A stretch of DNA of 37,678 nucleotides from Atribacterota bacterium (GCA_028717805.1 JAQUNC010000018.1:1-37678), one strand, 5' to 3'. Positions 1-8,105 are shown, numbered from the stretch's first letter. Numbers and translations: made by a program. The notes: generated by a model from the letters alone, not told the origin.

Positions 1-126
1 GCCTGCTGCTACTAAGGCTGCGGCAATAGGTTCGTTGTCATACCCTTCCATCTTCTGGCCTTCGAAGGTGAAGGCGACCTTCTGGCCAGGCTGGAAGTGT
101 AAAATAGGGTGTTCTTTGATTCTCAT
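1..126 (-). CDS. (2Fe-2S)-binding protein, N-terminal part only
   Basis: The first 42 codons are present and the gene runs off the left edge. The translation starts MRIKEHPILHFQPGQKVAFT and continues through FEGQKMEGYDNEPIAAALVAAG. This is the opening of the ferredoxin-like fold (Fer2_4 type) found in the small 2Fe-2S subunits or domains of FAD-dependent oxidoreductases, such as the sarcosine oxidase alpha or HcnA-like families. The cluster cysteines would lie beyond the edge, so iron-sulfur binding is inferred from the family pattern. An AAGGTAAGG purine tract lies just upstream of the ATG at 126. These proteins usually sit in operons with NAD(P)/FAD amine dehydrogenase subunits, which would be to the left of this window. 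The family call is fairly sure; the substrate is unknown. Confidence 0.7.
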   Translation of the reverse strand, partial: MRIKEHPILHFQPGQKVAFTFEGQKMEGYDNEPIAAALVAAG

Positions 127-344
127 AACAATTTTCCTTACCTTAAGCAAACTATCAACTAATCAGGATACTCTAGAGGAAGGATTCCCCTGGAGAATCC
201 CTGAATTCGTATTTAATATTTAGTATTTAGTAAACCGTTAATTTAGTCGTCAGTAGTTAGTAGATAGTATTTAGTATCCGCATTCGGTTCTTAGTGCAAA
301 TTAGTTTAAAGTTTACAGTTTTTGGTTTTCGGTTCAAATCTCCT

Positions 345-585
345 CGGGTAAAGGTGGATGAGCTTGCCTCAATGCTTTGCTCCTGGCAATGACAGAAAAG
401 AGAAACGCTCCTCGAAATGACAATTTCGTTATGAGTCATTGCGTATTGCGGGAGTCATAAACAACAGCTATACCCAAAAGAAGTTTAACCAAAAACTAAA
501 AATCTTTAACTATAAAAACTATAAACTTCAAGGTCCTTGCGAGCACTGCTTAGGTAGTGCGTGGCAATCTCATGCCTGAATTCCC
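345..585. repeat. Degenerate dispersed intergenic repeat fragments
   Basis: Phrases such as CTCCTGGCAATGACA (about 380-394), GAGTCATTGCG (about 433-443) and CGTGGCAATCTCATGCC (about 560-576) look like worn copies of the 'TCATTGCGAG ... GCAATCTC' intergenic repeat common in many uncultivated bacterial genomes. They occur in both orientations. One piece has a small palindromic core, GCACTGC-TTAG-GTAGTGC, at about 545-562. Recognition is by eye from remembered patterns, so the family identity is tentative. Confidence 0.45.
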
Positions 586-874
586 CTATAAAAGTTATGC
601 TGTAAAAATTTAGTTATATTTTATGTTTATAGGATCCTGAGATTTATAATATCTGGTAGTAAATGTCCTCAGGATTTTTCAGCTTATCTTTACCAGGTTA
701 TAAAAATTATAGGAATTATATACTACATCTTAAATATATTAATAACTAATTTACCATATATCTTCTTAATTTAAAAAGAATACTTATAGTTATAAAATTA
801 CTAAAAAATTCCATTACCTATACTATACTATAAATATAACTAAGTTTATTTAATCAGAATTTTTGCTCTAAAAG

Positions 875-915
875 AAAAAGACAGAGAATGAAGAAATTCA
901 TTACTCTGCCTTTTT
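875..915. terminator. Bidirectional hairpin terminator
   Basis: The plus-strand arms are AAAAAGACAGAG and CTCTGCCTTTTT, with an inner ATGAA/TTCAT stem, a GAAA loop, one mismatch and one bulged base. Runs of A on one side and T on the other make it a rho-independent terminator readable in both directions. On the minus strand it lies about 275 nt after the nrdG stop and is the first good terminator for the nrd operon. Confidence 0.7.
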
Positions 916-998
916 CTTAATTAAATGGTTTATCATAAAAAAGGTGCCTATTTCCTGCCCTAATATTATATTATAATTACTAAGGTTTTGCACTGTAG

Positions 999-1189
999 AA
1001 AATTACTCCTCCTGATATTTTCTCTGCTTCTAGAAAGGCGGAATATGGAGTAAAGTATCTGATTTATATAGCAAAAACCTCTGTAATTATAACATCACTT
1101 TAATCAAAAAGACAACTTTTTTGTATCAATTACTTCTGATACCCTGGCAATTATTCTTCTGAGAATAGATTAAAAAAAGTTAAGTGGGT
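999..1189 (+). pseudogene. Rrf2-family regulator remnant
   Basis: This is the only plus-strand coding trace. One frame reads SRKAEYGVKYLIYIAKTS (1029-1082), which matches the first helices of Rrf2-type winged-helix regulators (compare the usual SRKAEYALRALLYLA opening), then stops at TSL. After a frame change, DNFFVSITSDTLAIILLRID (1111-1170), then a stop, then KKLSGF resembles the next Rrf2 segment (a PxxFLxKILxxLKKAG pattern). There is no ATG in front (an in-frame TAG at 996-998), and there are internal stops and a shift. I therefore read it as a dead gene fragment. Rrf2 proteins often sense redox state or iron-sulfur status. The match is by eye over about 45 residues. Confidence 0.4.
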
Positions 1190-1933
1190 TTATCTAACCT
1201 TACATCTTTCCACATAAGGTTCAATCTTGCTCCTGAACTCTTCGATTTTGTGCGGTGGATAAGGAACAATATCTACCAGTTGTTTATCTAACAATTGGCC
1301 GTTATTAATGAAATTCTGTAACACATATTGATTTGAACCCTTAATTTCTCGGGCAATTTCTTCTATAGTCTTTTCATCATGAAAAATCGGTATTACCGTT
1401 GTTCTAAATTCATATTCAATTCCAGCACATCTGATTAGATTAATACTCTTTTTTATTTTGCTAATAACCTGCTCATCATTAATACCAATGGCTTTTTTAT
1501 ATGCTTCCGGCTTCAAACAACTTTTAATATCCATAGCAATGAAATCAACCAGATTTCTCTCAATAATTTCCGCTAACCTCTCCGGTTGACTACCATTGGT
1601 ATCAAGTTTAATTTTTATATTATGTTTTCTGATCTTGACAAGAAATTCAGGTAAATCATCATAAATTGTTGGTTCTCCACCACTGAGGCATATTCCATCT
1701 AGAAAATCTTTCCTTTCCTTGAGGAAGGTAACTATATCTTCTTCTGGGATTATGGAAAACTGTTGAGGATTGGTGATTAAATCAACATTATAACAGAAAG
1801 GACATCGAAAATTACATCCTCCTACATACAAAGTTGATACAATCAGCCCCTCCCAATCTATTAAAGAGGTTGAAATTAGTTTCCTTATTCTAATTTTTTG
1901 ATTTACTTGGTATTTTTTTTCTAATACAGTCAA
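1190..1933 (-). CDS. nrdG: Anaerobic ribonucleoside-triphosphate reductase activating protein (radical SAM)
   Basis: This 247-aa radical SAM enzyme is expected to install the glycyl radical on NrdD using S-adenosylmethionine and a [4Fe-4S] cluster. The cluster motif is GGCNFRCPFCYN, a CxxxCxxC with Cys40, Cys44 and Cys47. A SAM-binding GGEP motif follows in CLSGGEPTIYDD. The layout (a SLIDWEGL segment just before the cysteines, about 230-250 aa) is that of the NrdG2 type (TIGR02495) rather than the shorter E. coli NrdG. The start is uncertain: the only plausible codon is TTG at 1933, and the purine tract upstream (GGAGG) is rather distant. The gene overlaps the thioredoxin-like gene by 44 nt, which suggests translational coupling. 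It is the last gene of the nrdR-nrdD-trx-nrdG operon. Confidence 0.9.
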   Translation of the reverse strand: MTVLEKKYQVNQKIRIRKLISTSLIDWEGLIVSTLYVGGCNFRCPFCYNVDLITNPQQFSIIPEEDIVTFLKERKDFLDGICLSGGEPTIYDDLPEFLVKIRKHNIKIKLDTNGSQPERLAEIIERNLVDFIAMDIKSCLKPEAYKKAIGINDEQVISKIKKSINLIRCAGIEYEFRTTVIPIFHDEKTIEEIAREIKGSNQYVLQNFINNGQLLDKQLVDIVPYPPHKIEEFRSKIEPYVERCKVR

Positions 1934-2159
1934 TTTCCGGTAATATCCCCCTCCAAGATTCTATTTCTTTTCCTTTCTCTGTTACAAGTACAATAGAAGG
2001 TGTACTCATAACCTGGTATATACATGCTTCAGCTAAACCATCCACTGTGTTGACATCATAATATTGCACTTCTAACTCTTCTTCTAATATTTTTCCTATG
2101 TCTTTTGCTCCAGGACAATTAGGGCAGTCCTTTTGCCAGAAAATTTTCATCTTCAACAT
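1890..2159 (-). CDS. Small thioredoxin/glutaredoxin-like protein, probable redox partner of NrdD
   Basis: This is an 89-aa cytosolic protein with a thioredoxin fold. The redox motif is CPNC (Cys12, Cys15) after a beta strand (MKIFWQKD), and the cis-proline segment is VMSTPSIVLV. The size and the CxxC close to the N-terminus fit NrdH/glutaredoxin-like or thioredoxin-family proteins. Its place between nrdD and nrdG suggests it supplies electrons to the reductase or keeps it reduced, though class III reductases often use formate. That role is inferred from context only. The start is ATG at 2159 with GGAAGGAG upstream; an in-frame ATG at 2150 is an alternative. It begins 34 nt after the nrdD stop. 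Confidence 0.8.
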   Translation of the reverse strand: MLKMKIFWQKDCPNCPGAKDIGKILEEELEVQYYDVNTVDGLAEACIYQVMSTPSIVLVTEKGKEIESWRGILPEIDCIRKKIPSKSKN

Positions 2160-2193
2160 TATATTAACTTAGCTCCTTCCATACTATCTCTCT

Positions 2194-4602
2194 TTAGTTA
2201 ATCTTATAATTACCCAGCTTTCTATCTTTTAATTCTCCTATCTTATTCTTATTCCAATTATTAATCTTGCTATAATAACCAACGATTCTAGTAATACCGT
2301 AAACATCATCACTATGACAATTGATACAAAAATCCTGTAAGCCTCTACTCACCTTGCGACAGCGATTGCAGACTGTAAATTCCGGTGAAATGGTAATTTG
2401 AGCGGCAGGAGTATTTTTCCATACTTTATATATCAGATTATAGATACTCTCAGCGGGAGGTTTTTTTTCACCTACAAAGGCATGAATAATTGCTCCGCTC
2501 TTAATTAAAGGATGGAACTTGCCCTGTTTAATAATCCTGATAATAAGATCTACATCGGCAGAAGCGGCAAAATGAATACTATTAGTATAGTAACACTCAT
2601 CATCCGCAATGCTTCCCTTTATCACCTTTTCACTTTCTGGAAACTCCCTTAAATCAATTTTAGCTAATCTTCCTGCAGCACTTTCTGCTGGTGACTCTTC
2701 TAAAGATAATATCATACCATATCTTTTACTATAATCCTTACATTTAAGATGTAAGAAAGAAACAGTCTTTAATCCCCACAAATAGGCATCATCATTTTCA
2801 TGAAGCTGATAGCCAGTTAAATATTGCATTGACTCATTTAATCCTATTAATCCTACCAAATAAGTACCTTTTTCCAAATCTACATAAGGTCTGCCATCAG
2901 GACTCATCTTACCTATTTGCCACAAAGGAGCTTCTGGTGAACTCATCAATTGTTGTAGGAATAATTTCTTTTCCTGATGTGCTTTAACTACTAATTGAAG
3001 AGCAGATTCAATTTGTTCAAAAAATTGATTAAATTTCTCTTGTTCACTATAGGATTTTCCTCGATCATTATTTTTTGTAGCCCGGTAAGCACATTGAGGA
3101 AGATTGATAGTAACATTTTGAATTCCGGCAAATCTTAATTTTTCGGGATGTCTAATCATTTCCATATCAGTTATCTCATTCTTTAATCTACAGCAGGCAG
3201 CAAGTGTTACACTATCCCGGTCAAAGATAAAATAGGGTGTACCGTTGTCTGAAGCAATCTGACAGGCATATTTAAGCAACTCTATTTCCTCAGGGTCCTG
3301 AAAAGATGCTTCATTGATATGCAAATCCATTTTAGGGAAAGCAAATACTTTCCCGCTTGAATCTCCTGCTGCCCACACCTCCATTAAAGCTCTTAGAAAT
3401 AACTGTGATTCTTTTTTATAATCTTGATATGTTTTCCCGGTATACTCTCCGCCTGGTCCAATAGCTGGAACATCTTTGAGATGTTCGGGTATTCCTAAAT
3501 GAACATTAAAGTCTAAAAATAAACTCTGTCCTCCTCTGGAAAAGGCATTCTGGGAACCGCTAAAAATAAGATACTGTGCTTCCTGCCTCATCTCCCGGTA
3601 AGATATTCCGGCTAAATAAGGAGCATAAAATATATTTAAATAGGCAATCCCCAATGCTCCTGCATAATAAGCCTGCATTGAAGATAAGAAGGTATTGAGA
3701 TGTCCGGTAAGGGTACGGGCATACCTTGCTGGCGAAGAAGAGGTATCGAGATTATCTAAATTCAAGCCGAATTTCTTGATATACTCCAGGGAATGCCCTG
3801 AACAATAAATACGAGGATATCCCAGATCATGAATATGTATTACACCTTTTAAATGGGCATCTGATACTTCTTGACTAAAAACTTCCTGCAGCATATACTG
3901 TTTTATGGTATTTTCTGCTATTGCTAAATTAATTGCTTCCGGATTGTTGGTAGCAATATTACTATTCTCTTTGGTTTTAGATAGAAATAATCTTTTTAAA
4001 TCATAGGTAGGCATACCAATAATCTTTTGTTTTCTCCATATCTTTTCATATCCTCTGGTAAATAATTCATTGTCTACCAGTTCCCTTATTAAAGCAGTGG
4101 AAACATTGGTAAAATTTAAACTCAAAATTTTTCCTTCTACCTTTTTAGCAATTTTCTCTGCTACTGCTGTGGAAAGCTTAGCCTCTTTAACCAGGGCATT
4201 AATTATTCTATTTCGATCCCAGGGAGTAACCGTTTCTTCAGTTGAAGTAGAAACCAGAAGTGACATCTCGGTGGTATTCTTATAAGATTTCTCTTCATTT
4301 CTTACAATTAGCTTTTTTCTCAGTTCATTTTTTTTGTTGCGATAAATAATGTAAGCTTTGGCTACTTTAGTCAAACTAGATGCAACAAGCTGTTCCTCTA
4401 CCATATCCTGAATCTCTTCCACAGAGGGAATCTTTTTCTCAAAGTTTACTTCCAGGTGATATATTACATGATCAGTTACCTTACGAGCTTGCAACTCGTC
4501 TTTTTCTCCCACCGCTTCCATTGCGGCCAAAATGGCATGGTATATCTTTTCTCTATCAAAAGGAACCAGATGACCTTCTCTCTTTTTGATTTTCTCCACC
4601 AT
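2194..4602 (-). CDS. nrdD: Anaerobic ribonucleoside-triphosphate reductase (class III)
   Basis: It reduces ribonucleotides to deoxyribonucleotides in the absence of oxygen. From the chosen start it is 802 aa. Residues about 1-95 form an ATP-cone allosteric domain (KKREGHLVPFDREKI). A second cone-like segment follows (TPWDRNRIINALVKEAKL). The barrel includes a cysteine-rich LAACCRLKN segment and a GLIGLNESMQYLTGYQ segment. Near the C-terminus are the zinc ribbon CNRC...CINC and the glycyl radical loop RIVGYYSKINNWNKNK. I chose ATG 4602 over ATG 4617 because GAGGGG sits 5 nt before it. The start lies inside the end of nrdR, so the two are coupled. NrdR would be expected to control it, with dATP/ATP sensed by the cones. 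Confidence 0.95.
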   Translation of the reverse strand: MVEKIKKREGHLVPFDREKIYHAILAAMEAVGEKDELQARKVTDHVIYHLEVNFEKKIPSVEEIQDMVEEQLVASSLTKVAKAYIIYRNKKNELRKKLIVRNEEKSYKNTTEMSLLVSTSTEETVTPWDRNRIINALVKEAKLSTAVAEKIAKKVEGKILSLNFTNVSTALIRELVDNELFTRGYEKIWRKQKIIGMPTYDLKRLFLSKTKENSNIATNNPEAINLAIAENTIKQYMLQEVFSQEVSDAHLKGVIHIHDLGYPRIYCSGHSLEYIKKFGLNLDNLDTSSSPARYARTLTGHLNTFLSSMQAYYAGALGIAYLNIFYAPYLAGISYREMRQEAQYLIFSGSQNAFSRGGQSLFLDFNVHLGIPEHLKDVPAIGPGGEYTGKTYQDYKKESQLFLRALMEVWAAGDSSGKVFAFPKMDLHINEASFQDPEEIELLKYACQIASDNGTPYFIFDRDSVTLAACCRLKNEITDMEMIRHPEKLRFAGIQNVTINLPQCAYRATKNNDRGKSYSEQEKFNQFFEQIESALQLVVKAHQEKKLFLQQLMSSPEAPLWQIGKMSPDGRPYVDLEKGTYLVGLIGLNESMQYLTGYQLHENDDAYLWGLKTVSFLHLKCKDYSKRYGMILSLEESPAESAAGRLAKIDLREFPESEKVIKGSIADDECYYTNSIHFAASADVDLIIRIIKQGKFHPLIKSGAIIHAFVGEKKPPAESIYNLIYKVWKNTPAAQITISPEFTVCNRCRKVSRGLQDFCINCHSDDVYGITRIVGYYSKINNWNKNKIGELKDRKLGNYKIN

Positions 4603-5077
4603 ATTTTCCCCTCTCATTCTTCTGTTTTAACATCTTGATTCGGTCAATCTCTTTTAAAAAGCTTCCTACGTCTTTAAAATGACGGTAAACGGAAGCAAAT
4701 CTAACATATGCAACTTCATCTAATTTCTTCAATCTATTCATAACCATTTGACCAATCACCTGAGTTTTTATTTCATTACTGGAGCTCTGTTTTAATTTTT
4801 CCTCAATCTGTTCCACAATCTGTTCCATCTGTGCCATACTGATTGGTCTTTTTTCGCAGGCTCGTAAAATCCCCCTGATAACCTTATCTCTGTTGAATGA
4901 TTCTCTACGTTCATCTTTCTTAATAACTACCAGTGGTATGAGTTCAATTCGTTCATGAGTAGTAAAACGTTTTTGACACTTTTTACAATATCTTCTCCGC
5001 CTTACTACCAGTTCATTTTCCATAGTCCTTGATTCAATTACTCCAGTATCAGGGTAGTTACAGAAGGGACATCTCAT
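4556..5077 (-). CDS. nrdR: Transcriptional repressor NrdR
   Basis: NrdR is a zinc-ribbon/ATP-cone repressor that senses (d)ATP and shuts off ribonucleotide reductase genes. The 173-aa protein has the zinc ribbon at its N-terminus (MRCPFC..., Cys3 and Cys6, then CKKC, Cys31 and Cys34). The DNA-binding basic stretch is VVRRRRY, and the ATP cone spans about residues 49-139 (IKKDERRESFNRDKVIRGIL). Usual NrdR length is about 150-160; the extra basic tail (residues about 150-173) overlaps the nrdD start. ATG at 5077 has GGAG 7 nt upstream. It is first in the nrd operon and has its own sigma70-like promoter and a palindrome (5089-5126) that may be its operator. Confidence 0.95.
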   Translation of the reverse strand: MRCPFCNYPDTGVIESRTMENELVVRRRRYCKKCQKRFTTHERIELIPLVVIKKDERRESFNRDKVIRGILRACEKRPISMAQMEQIVEQIEEKLKQSSSNEIKTQVIGQMVMNRLKKLDEVAYVRFASVYRHFKDVGSFLKEIDRIKMLKQKNERGKYGGENQKERRSSGSF

Positions 5078-5088
5078 AAAAAATCTCC

Positions 5089-5126
5089 ATATTTAGAGCT
5101 ATTATCAATAGTAATGCTCTAAATAT
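5089..5126 (-). promoter_or_regulatory. Inverted repeat over the nrdR promoter, possible operator
   Basis: Arms ATATTTAGAGC (5089-5099) and GCTCTAAATAT (5116-5126) are perfect inverted repeats of 11 bp, with a further CTATT/AATAG pairing inside. The element covers the -10 box and the expected start site of nrdR. Its position suits a repressor site, plausibly for NrdR itself. The arms do not obviously match the NrdR-box consensus I remember, so a different regulator, or an RNA hairpin in the leader, is possible. Confidence 0.5.
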
Positions 5127-5136
5127 ACAATGTCAA
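5108..5136 (-). promoter_or_regulatory. Promoter of the nrdR-nrdD operon
   Basis: On the minus strand there is TTGACA (5131-5136), a 17-nt spacer and TACTAT (5108-5113), a near-consensus sigma70-type promoter. The start site would be near 5101, giving a leader of about 25 nt before the nrdR ATG. Confidence 0.75.
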
Positions 5137-5281
5137 GTCAATTATTTATTCTAATCCTAATTTTATTTTAGAGAACAATAATAAAATCATTTTTATATAT
5201 CTAAACCGACTTGAACGGAACTAACGAGGAATGTCTATTTTTATGTGGTATAAAATAAAGAAGATGATATGGAATATTCCC

Positions 5282-5357
5282 CTAAATAATAAAATAATTG
5301 GATATAATTATTTTATTTAGAGAATTGAAGAGTTCAGGGGAGAATGCTCCCCTGAAC
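5282..5357 (-). terminator. Tandem hairpins after ftsZ
   Basis: Three nucleotides after the ftsZ stop there is a perfect 11-bp hairpin: GTTCAGGGGAG and CTCCCCTGAAC, plus-strand arms 5332-5342 and 5347-5357, loop AATG. A second, AU-rich hairpin follows at 5282-5320 (CTAAAT and AAAATAATT pairing with AATTATTTT and ATTTAG). There is no long T run, but the position and stability suggest the end of the dcw transcript. The GC-rich hairpin belongs to the same CAGGGGA...CCCTGAA repeat family seen around ftsQ. Confidence 0.6.
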
Positions 5358-5360
5358 ATA

Positions 5361-6476
5361 TTATCTATTTTTCCTTAAAAAGGTGGGTATCTCTAAATCA
5401 TCATAATTAAAGTCATTCTGAACAGATTCTTTAGTCGTTACTGTTTCTGCTTCAACCTTTTCTTCTTTAACTTTAGTTGGCTCTGCCATATTATCTTTTG
5501 ACTGTTCTTCTTCTGTAGGAGGCGCTTCTTCAAAACCGGTTGCAATAACCGTTATCCTAATATCTTCACCCAGAGCTTCATTTATTACTGCTCCAAAGAT
5601 AATATTGGCATCGGGATTGGCAGCTTCCTGAATTATTTCAGCAGACTGATTAATCTCATAGAGGGTCATATTTTTACCACCAGAAATATTAAACAAAATC
5701 CCCCGGGCATCAGTTATTTTAGTTCCTAACAAAGAGCTATTCACTGCATTATAAGCTGCCTCAGTAGCACGATTATCACCGGATGCCCGACCGATTCCCA
5801 TGATAGCAGTGCCAGCATTCTCCATAATCATCTTTACATCTGCAAAATCAACATTAATCAATCCTGGTTCGACCACTATCTCAGATATTCCCCTTATACC
5901 ATGCAATAAAATTTCATCAGCAACCTTAAATGCTTCCAGAACCGGAGTATCCTGAGCAATAATCTGTAATAATCGGTCATTAGGTATTACAATTAAAGTA
6001 TCAACATATTCTTTCAGTAATTTAATACCCTCCTCTGCCTGTTTCTTCCTTTTAATGCCTTCAAAAGAAAAAGGCTTGGTAACTACTGCTACCGTTAAAG
6101 CTCCCAGTTCTTTGGACAACTGGGCTATAACCGGGCTACCCCCGGTACCGGTTCCGCCTCCCATCCCGGCGGTAATAAACACCATATCTGATCCTTCTAA
6201 AACTTTGCTAATTTTATCTCGGTCTTCTTCCACAGCCCTTTTACCAATTTCAGGATTGGAGCCGCTACCTAAGCCCATTGTTATCCTGGCACCTATTTGA
6301 ATCTTTTGTTCAGCATTGGAAAGTGCCAGTACCTGGGCATCTGTGTTGGTAGAGATATACTTTACTCCGTTTATCCCTTCTTCAATCATCCGATTAACGG
6401 CATTACCACCTCCACCACCCACACCAATTACCTTAATATCAACAAATGATCCAGTTTTTTCTGGTATAATATTCAA
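5361..6476 (-). CDS. ftsZ: Cell division protein FtsZ
   Basis: This tubulin-like GTPase polymerises into the cytokinetic Z ring. The 371-aa protein has the N-terminal nucleotide-binding [13 protein letters not shown] segment, the tubulin signature GGGTGTGG (residues 106-113) and the T7-loop region [12 protein letters not shown] variable acidic linker (about 320-355) is followed by the C-terminal peptide [12 protein letters not shown], which should bind FtsA. The start is a TTG at 6476 with an excellent GGGAGG ribosome binding site 7 nt upstream, giving [11 protein letters not shown]. It is the last gene of the dcw cluster, 71 nt after ftsA and followed by tandem hairpins. It is complete and ordinary apart from the TTG start. 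Confidence 0.98.
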   Translation of the reverse strand: MNIIPEKTGSFVDIKVIGVGGGGGNAVNRMIEEGINGVKYISTNTDAQVLALSNAEQKIQIGARITMGLGSGSNPEIGKRAVEEDRDKISKVLEGSDMVFITAGMGGGTGTGGSPVIAQLSKELGALTVAVVTKPFSFEGIKRKKQAEEGIKLLKEYVDTLIVIPNDRLLQIIAQDTPVLEAFKVADEILLHGIRGISEIVVEPGLINVDFADVKMIMENAGTAIMGIGRASGDNRATEAAYNAVNSSLLGTKITDARGILFNISGGKNMTLYEINQSAEIIQEAANPDANIIFGAVINEALGEDIRITVIATGFEEAPPTEEEQSKDNMAEPTKVKEEKVEAETVTTKESVQNDFNYDDLEIPTFLRKNR

Positions 6477-6547
6477 AATTAATCCTCCCTTCCTGATTTT
6501 TTGTATTATTTTTTAATAAATATTCTCCTTCATACATTTACTCTATT

Positions 6548-7780
6548 CTAAAAGAAGTCTCGTAACCAATTTACTGCTTTATTTAAAAAGGAAATGTTTT
6601 TCTTTCTTTTTGCCTTTCTATCAGTACCAATTGATATCTGTTCCAGAGAATAATCTAATAGTCCCATAACAGTAGAAAATCTGGGTTCATTAATCAAATC
6701 ACTTAATTCACCCTGGTAATTAGGCCTACCTATGCGAACATTGCTTTCAAATACTTTGCTTGCTAAATCATCAATACCAGGCAACAAAGCACATCCCCCT
6801 GTTAATACCACTCCCTGAGTAATGGTATTAAAATAATTTGATCTTTCTAATTCTTCCCGAATTAAACTGAATATTTCATGTACCCTTGGTTCAATGATAT
6901 CGACAAGACACTTCTTGGCAATTTTTTCTTTTTCTGCTTTATTTTCTCTACTTACCTCAATCACCTCTTCTGGTGAAACATAATTTTCCATCACATTACC
7001 ATATTTTACCTTCAATCTTTCTGCCTCTTCAATTGAAATTTTGAGACCAATGGCTAAATCATTAGTAATTTGAATCCCACCCAAAGGCAGTATAGAGGAG
7101 TAGACAATATTATCATTAATAAAAATTGATATATCTGAGGAACCGGCTCCCATATCAATGAGTAGTACACCTAATTCTTTTTCTGTCTTATTTAAAATAG
7201 CATTTCCACAGGCTAAATTACCAAAGATTATTTCATCCACTCCTATTTCTGAAATTTCCATACATTTTAACAAATTTTGAATAGCGGTAACTGAACCAGT
7301 TACTATATGGACCTTTCCTTCCAATCGGGAACCAGACATAGCCAAAGGATCTAAAATGCCTTTCTGGCCATCTAATATAAATTCACGTGGTAAAACATGA
7401 ATTAACTCTCTCTCGGGAGCAATTACTCCTGCTTTGGCAGCTTCAATTACTTTTTCAATATCGTCCTCTGTTATCTCTGGGTGCTCTTTAGAAATAGCTA
7501 TTACTCCCTGACTATTAAAAGAAGAAATGTGACTACCATTTACAGCTATAACAGCTGAATCTATTTGTACGCCTGCCATTCGTTCTGCATTCCTCACTGA
7601 TTCTCGAACTGCTTCTGCAGCTTGATCCAGATCAACAATAACACCTCTTTTAATCCCTACGGAGGGTACAGAGCCTACTCCAACAATGTCAATGTTATTA
7701 TCTTCTCCCAGCTCAGCTATAAGTGTATTAGTTTTATTAGTGCCAATATCTAAACCTGCTAATAATATCTCGCCTTTCAT
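6548..7780 (-). CDS. ftsA: Cell division protein FtsA
   Basis: This actin-like ATPase tethers FtsZ filaments to the membrane. The 410-aa protein opens with the phosphate-1 motif LAGLDIGTNKTNTLIAEL. The second phosphate loop is LLIDMGAGSSDISIF, and the adenosine motif is VVLTGGCALLPGID. The C-terminal NISFLNKAVNWLRDFF is the amphipathic membrane-targeting helix. ATG at 7780 has a strong GGAGG upstream. A 299-nt gap separates it from ftsQ, so it may have its own promoter; a 19-bp palindrome sits in that gap. It pairs directly with ftsZ. Confidence 0.97.
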   Translation of the reverse strand: MKGEILLAGLDIGTNKTNTLIAELGEDNNIDIVGVGSVPSVGIKRGVIVDLDQAAEAVRESVRNAERMAGVQIDSAVIAVNGSHISSFNSQGVIAISKEHPEITEDDIEKVIEAAKAGVIAPERELIHVLPREFILDGQKGILDPLAMSGSRLEGKVHIVTGSVTAIQNLLKCMEISEIGVDEIIFGNLACGNAILNKTEKELGVLLIDMGAGSSDISIFINDNIVYSSILPLGGIQITNDLAIGLKISIEEAERLKVKYGNVMENYVSPEEVIEVSRENKAEKEKIAKKCLVDIIEPRVHEIFSLIREELERSNYFNTITQGVVLTGGCALLPGIDDLASKVFESNVRIGRPNYQGELSDLINEPRFSTVMGLLDYSLEQISIGTDRKAKRKKNISFLNKAVNWLRDFF

Positions 7781-7862
7781 AAATATCCTCCTATCTGCTA
7801 AATCAAACGATCTTTTTCTTCCTTAATAATGCAAAGTTTTCATCCCTGTCTTTATATTTATT

Positions 7863-7881
7863 AGTAACAATTATTGTTACT
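7863..7881. promoter_or_regulatory. 19-bp perfect palindrome upstream of ftsA
   Basis: AGTAACAATTATTGTTACT is symmetrical around a central T, with arms of 9 bp. It lies 83-101 nt before the ftsA start. As RNA it would be a weak hairpin with almost no loop, so a dimeric DNA-binding protein site is more likely than a terminator. No regulator can be named. Confidence 0.45.
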
Positions 7882-8068
7882 TATAGCCATGCATATTTTT
7901 TAATAACTCTAATGTCATAACTATCTAACTCATCGTCAGAAAGCATCCTGCTATCTTAAAACATAGCAATTCCAAAAATCAGATGAGCAAAAATATATAT
8001 ATTTTTTCAAATAATACCAGCTTTTCAGATAAGTTTTATAGTAAATCGATTTGTTTCTAAATATAGAG

Positions 8069-8105
8069 ATAAAGGAGTTTCAGGGAAGTTCACTCTCCTG
8101 ATTAT
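8069..8105 (-). repeat. Palindromic repeat copy 1, overlapping the ftsQ 3' end
   Basis: Read on the minus strand this 37-bp stretch matches the plus-strand stretch 8937-8973 at 30 of 37 positions, including an unbroken TGAACTTCCCTGAAA. The two copies are inverted with respect to each other and bracket ftsQ. This copy encodes the last residues of FtsQ (QESELP and the stop). Each copy is itself roughly palindromic. Confidence 0.7.

Larger units (their letters stand above)
127..1189. other. Decayed intergenic region, about 1 kb
   Basis: No intact gene is visible. From left to right it contains short A/T-rich TTTAGTA-type tandem-like tracts (about 205-275), degenerate pieces of a dispersed repeat (about 345-585), very AT-rich DNA (590-870), a strong hairpin (875-915) and a decayed Rrf2-like coding remnant on the plus strand (about 999-1189). 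It separates the nrd operon from the 2Fe-2S gene. It reads as a graveyard of mobile or regulatory debris rather than as a functional unit. Confidence 0.6.

Noticed and set aside
35-223. Plus-strand open frame at the left edge
   Set aside because: The minus strand encodes a better protein with a 2Fe-2S family N-terminus and a ribosome binding site.
5140-5280. Possible plus-strand promoter or small RNA between ftsZ and nrdR
   Set aside because: Only scattered TATAAA-like boxes at wrong spacing; nothing structured beyond the described hairpins.
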